Source of the DNA: an uncultured Paracoccaceae bacterium
GTDB lineage: Bacteria > Pseudomonadota > Alphaproteobacteria > Rhodobacterales > Rhodobacteraceae
DNA: 64,000 bases
Reading direction: 5' to 3'
Assembly: GCA_947488175.1 (NCBI GenBank)
Contig: CANKYO010000001.1
Span: forward strand, 248,001 to 312,000
Part shown: positions 61,971 to 64,000 of the stretch, piece after piece
Numbering within the stretch: position 1 is the first letter of the stretch
Layout: each line of letters starts with the position of its first letter
Made by a program: the position numbers and the translations under genes
Notes under the pieces: model-generated
Seen by the model: the letters and a program-made list of their open reading frames with translations, nothing else
The model's database searches: none
What the model was told of the DNA's origin: nothing

Positions 61971-62480
61971 ATGCAAACCAACGCACTTCCACATTTCGAT
62001 GACAGCATCAACACCACCGGCTGCTGCCCGAAATTCAACCCCGAAGGCTGGGACGGGCAAGAACTGCATTTCAAGGACAAGCCCTTTGTCCGCGCTACAA
62101 CAAAAAGCGCGATGCACATCCCACTGAACATGGGATCAGTATTCACCCGAGTTCAAACCCATATTGATGACGCGGGTGCGTCAGACAATGACAACATGAT
62201 CGTACTGAGCCGGGACCTGTCAGCCTGGAAAGCCGAACATCTGTTTTCCATCTCCAAACCCGTCGGGAACGAAGAAACCACGCATCTCAGCGGAAACTTC
62301 ATCACCAAGGTCTTCGAAGGTCCCTACCGCGAGGCCGGAAACTGGTACGAAGAAATGAAAGACCTCGCGAAATCAAAAGGCAGTACATCGGAAGAAATCT
62401 ATTTCTTCTACACGACCTGCCCGAAATGCGCCAAAGCCTATGGGAAAAACTACATCGTCGGCGTGGCGCGCACGGACTAG
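61971..62480 (+). CDS. Conserved protein with CCPKF and CPKC motifs
   Basis: A 169-residue protein of a family common in Rhodobacterales and often loosely called hydrolase. It has an N-terminal Cys pair (TTGCCPKFNPEGWDG), a conserved PFVRATTKSAMHIPLNMG segment and a C-terminal CPKCAKAYGKNYIVGVA. No catalytic motif of a known hydrolase is visible, so the function is open; the four Cys residues could bind a metal. GAAGGAGGG precedes the ATG. Its stop overlaps the stop of the convergent GNAT gene. Confidence 0.7.
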   Translation: MQTNALPHFDDSINTTGCCPKFNPEGWDGQELHFKDKPFVRATTKSAMHIPLNMGSVFTRVQTHIDDAGASDNDNMIVLSRDLSAWKAEHLFSISKPVGNEETTHLSGNFITKVFEGPYREAGNWYEEMKDLAKSKGSTSEEIYFFYTTCPKCAKAYGKNYIVGVARTD

Positions 62481-62935
62481 TCCGGCGTATCCAGTTGGCG
62501 GCGATAGCCGCGGTGCTGCCCTTCAAACCCGCAGGCCTGGTAAAACGCATGCGCGTCCGTCCGTTCGTTATGGACAAACAGCTCCACCAATCCACACCCG
62601 CGCGCCTTGGCAAGCGCGGTCGCAGCGTCCATCAACTGACGGCCCAGCCCCTTCCCGCGATATGTCTTCGCCAAACGGACATCCTCTATCAAGGCGCGCG
62701 TAATACCCTGATAGGACAATCCTTCCAGCATGTTCATCTGCAAACAGCCAACCGCAGCCCCGTCCATCTCGACCACCAGCAACACGGCTTGCGGATCGCT
62801 GGTAATCTGCGCGAATGCCGCCTGATAGCGGGGCAGCACGTCAGGCGACAGGCTCTCGCGCCGCGCACCCTGTGGATCGTCATGCAACAACGCCACGATC
62901 TGCGGCACATCCGCCGCAACAGCCTCCCGGATCAT
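62477..62935 (-). CDS. GNAT-family N-acetyltransferase
   Basis: A 152-residue acetyltransferase. The acetyl-CoA-binding motif A is YRGKGLGRQLMDAATALAK (near 111-129) and the fold starts IREAVAADVPQIVALL. The late HNERTDAHAFYQACGFEGQ is typical. The substrate is unknown. It shares its last bases with the convergent gene. Upstream is a TTAA-N7-TTTA near-CtrA pattern (62960-62974) and the second phased repeat element. Confidence 0.87.
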   Translation of the reverse strand: MIREAVAADVPQIVALLHDDPQGARRESLSPDVLPRYQAAFAQITSDPQAVLLVVEMDGAAVGCLQMNMLEGLSYQGITRALIEDVRLAKTYRGKGLGRQLMDAATALAKARGCGLVELFVHNERTDAHAFYQACGFEGQHRGYRRQLDTPD

Positions 62936-63022
62936 GTCCGACCTCCCGTGCTGAAAACCTTAACACGCCGTTTACACATCCCACCGCGCGCTGCGTTAAG
63001 CCACCCCCACCGTACAGTGGGG

Positions 63023-63102
63023 TCCGACGTTTTGCCGACGAAAATCCGACGCAACGCCGACAGCCGATTTTGCCTGCAAAACCAGCATTAACACATGATT
63101 CG
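63023..63102 (+). repeat. Phased CCGAC element, copy 2
   Basis: Aligns without gaps to 23711-23790 at about 60 of 80 positions. CCGAC occurs at 63024, 63035, 63046 and 63057 (11-bp spacing), followed by GCATTAAC and GATTCG. It is preceded by a CCCCAC/GTGGGG hairpin where copy 1 has CCCAT/ATGGG, a compensatory difference. It lies between the GNAT gene start and the end of the dihydrolipoamide dehydrogenase gene. Confidence 0.7.
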
Positions 63103-63139
63103 GCACCCGAAACCGGGCGACCACCGCGCGGCACCGTAA

Positions 63140-63157
63140 GATGGGTTTTAACCCATC
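63140..63157 (-). terminator. Palindrome after the dihydrolipoamide dehydrogenase gene
   Basis: GATGGGTT-TT-AACCCATC is a perfect 8-bp inverted repeat 7 nt beyond the stop. On the minus strand it is followed by only two T residues, so it may be a weak terminator or a binding site. Confidence 0.45.
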
Positions 63158-63163
63158 CCCGCC

Positions 63164-64000
63164 TCAGAAATGAATAGCGCGACCATAAGCATCAAGCACG
63201 CTCTCATGCATCATCTCCGACAGGGTCGGATGCGGGAACACGGCATGCATCAGGTCTTCCTCGGTCGTCTCCAACTGGCGGCCGACAACATAACCCTGGA
63301 TCAACTCAGTCACCTCGGCACCCACCATATGCGCGCCCAGAAGCTCACCAGTCTTGGCATCAAACACGGTCTTGATCATGCCCTCAGGCTCACCCAACGC
63401 GATGGCTTTGCCATTGCCGATAAAGGGAAAACGACCCACCTTCACGTCAAAGCCCAACTCCTTGGCCTTCGCCTCGGTATAGCCAACCGACGCGACCTGC
63501 GGATGACAATAGGTACAGCCCGCAATGCTTTCTGGCTTGACCGGATGGGCATGTTTGCCAGCGATCAACTCGGCCACCATCACACCCTCATGCGATGCCT
63601 TGTGGGCCAGCCACGGGGCACCGGCGATATCACCAATGGCATAAACACCATCGACACCCGTGCGGCAGTATTCATCAGTGACGACATGGGTCCGGTCCAC
63701 CTTAACGCCCAATTCCTCCAGGCCCAGCCCCTCAACATTACCAACGATCCCTACGGCACTGATAACAGTGTCGAATTCCATCTTCTCGACCTTGCCGCCA
63801 GCCTCGATATGGGCGGTCACCTTACCCTTGGCGCGATCCAGCTGCTTGACCATAGATTTCTCCATGATCTTCATGCCCTGCTTGACAAAAGCCTTCTTGG
63901 CAAAGGCCGAAATCTCGGCATCTTCGACAGGCAAAACACGGTCCATGACCTCGACCACAGTCGTCTCGCAGCCCAGCGTGTTGTAGAAACTGGCAAACTC
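63164..64000 (-). CDS. lpdA: Dihydrolipoamide dehydrogenase, C-terminal part (cut by window end)
   Basis: The E3 component of 2-oxoacid dehydrogenase complexes: reoxidises lipoyl groups with FAD and NAD. About 278 codons are in view, from the second dinucleotide fold to the end. VDGVYAIGDIAGAPWLAHKA is the second FAD motif, and the C-terminal HAVFPHPTLSEMMHES carries the active-site His-Glu pair. The N-terminal part with the redox disulfide lies beyond the right edge. Only the partial gene can be annotated; which complex it serves is not visible. Confidence 0.92.
   Translation of the reverse strand, partial: EFASFYNTLGCETTVVEVMDRVLPVEDAEISAFAKKAFVKQGMKIMEKSMVKQLDRAKGKVTAHIEAGGKVEKMEFDTVISAVGIVGNVEGLGLEELGVKVDRTHVVTDEYCRTGVDGVYAIGDIAGAPWLAHKASHEGVMVAELIAGKHAHPVKPESIAGCTYCHPQVASVGYTEAKAKELGFDVKVGRFPFIGNGKAIALGEPEGMIKTVFDAKTGELLGAHMVGAEVTELIQGYVVGRQLETTEEDLMHAVFPHPTLSEMMHESVLDAYGRAIHF

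Noticed and set aside
62960..62974. TTAA-N7-TTTA as a CtrA site before the GNAT gene
   Set aside because: One-base mismatch to the consensus and no supporting cell-cycle gene; too weak to annotate.

Overview
This window looks like a chromosomal segment of a marine alphaproteobacterium of the Rhodobacterales (Roseobacter group). The evidence is the gene content and order (moaC-moeA-lexA-comEC-gltX-gltA; paired gap genes; ccmE/ccmF/ccmH around a gene-transfer-agent-type lysis cassette; a valine-catabolism set), alphaproteobacterial LexA boxes of the form GAAC-N7-GAAC in front of lexA and uvrA, and generally GC-rich codon use. No rRNA, tRNA, CRISPR array or intact transposon was recognised.

Layout. 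1-8.4 kb: molybdopterin genes moaC and moeA with a GIY-YIG protein wedged between them by 4-nt overlaps, then autoregulated lexA, convergent comEC, gltX and gltA. 8.4-11.1 kb: a secreted PDZ protein, a GNAT, a DUF2087 protein and an enoyl-CoA hydratase. 11.2-18.6 kb (minus strand): murI, argC, ccmE, a four-gene overlapping endolysin/holin cassette, ccmF, ccmH, plus an acyltransferase. 18.8-25 kb: a small lipoprotein, a giant indolepyruvate ferredoxin oxidoreductase with a divergent LysR regulator and a palindromic operator, then a 447-base intergenic region holding a phased-repeat element, a heat-shock-type promoter, a likely small RNA with its own terminator, and an ECF-type promoter for a CsbD stress protein. 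25-33.5 kb: YdeI-like protein, purL, bolA, grxD, zapA with a coiled-coil partner, tkt, a BLUF photosensor, a DUF4329 lipoprotein and the first gap gene.

33.5-39.7 kb is the most unusual part: a visibly less GC-rich island splits the two gap genes and carries one tight six-gene minus-strand operon. It encodes a secreted phospholipase-D-like protein, a 2-oxoglutarate/Fe(II) oxygenase, a T4-type lysozyme fused to about ten Lys/Asp/Glu repeats with a hydrophobic tail, two related ATP-grasp proteins (one apparently missing its catalytic half), and a small Tat-type secreted protein. I infer a peptide- or protein-modification system in which the ATP-grasp enzymes and the oxygenase act on side chains of the repeat protein; I know of no described system with this composition.

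39.7-64 kb: a 47-residue membrane protein and the second gap gene (with a palindromic operator shared with the first), coaD, a CBS protein, a LysR regulator divergent from mmsA, a cupredoxin, an esterase-like protein, and acyl-CoA dehydrogenase, 3-hydroxyisobutyryl-CoA hydrolase and mmsB, which with mmsA make up the valine branch. These are followed by a Crp/Fnr regulator with a DUF2892 protein, several small envelope proteins, uvrA under a LexA box, a LysM-plus-solute-binding-domain protein, a 982-residue von Willebrand A protein with eight tandem repeats, a PAS/zinc-motif protein, a second phased-repeat element, and the end of a dihydrolipoamide dehydrogenase gene cut by the window edge.
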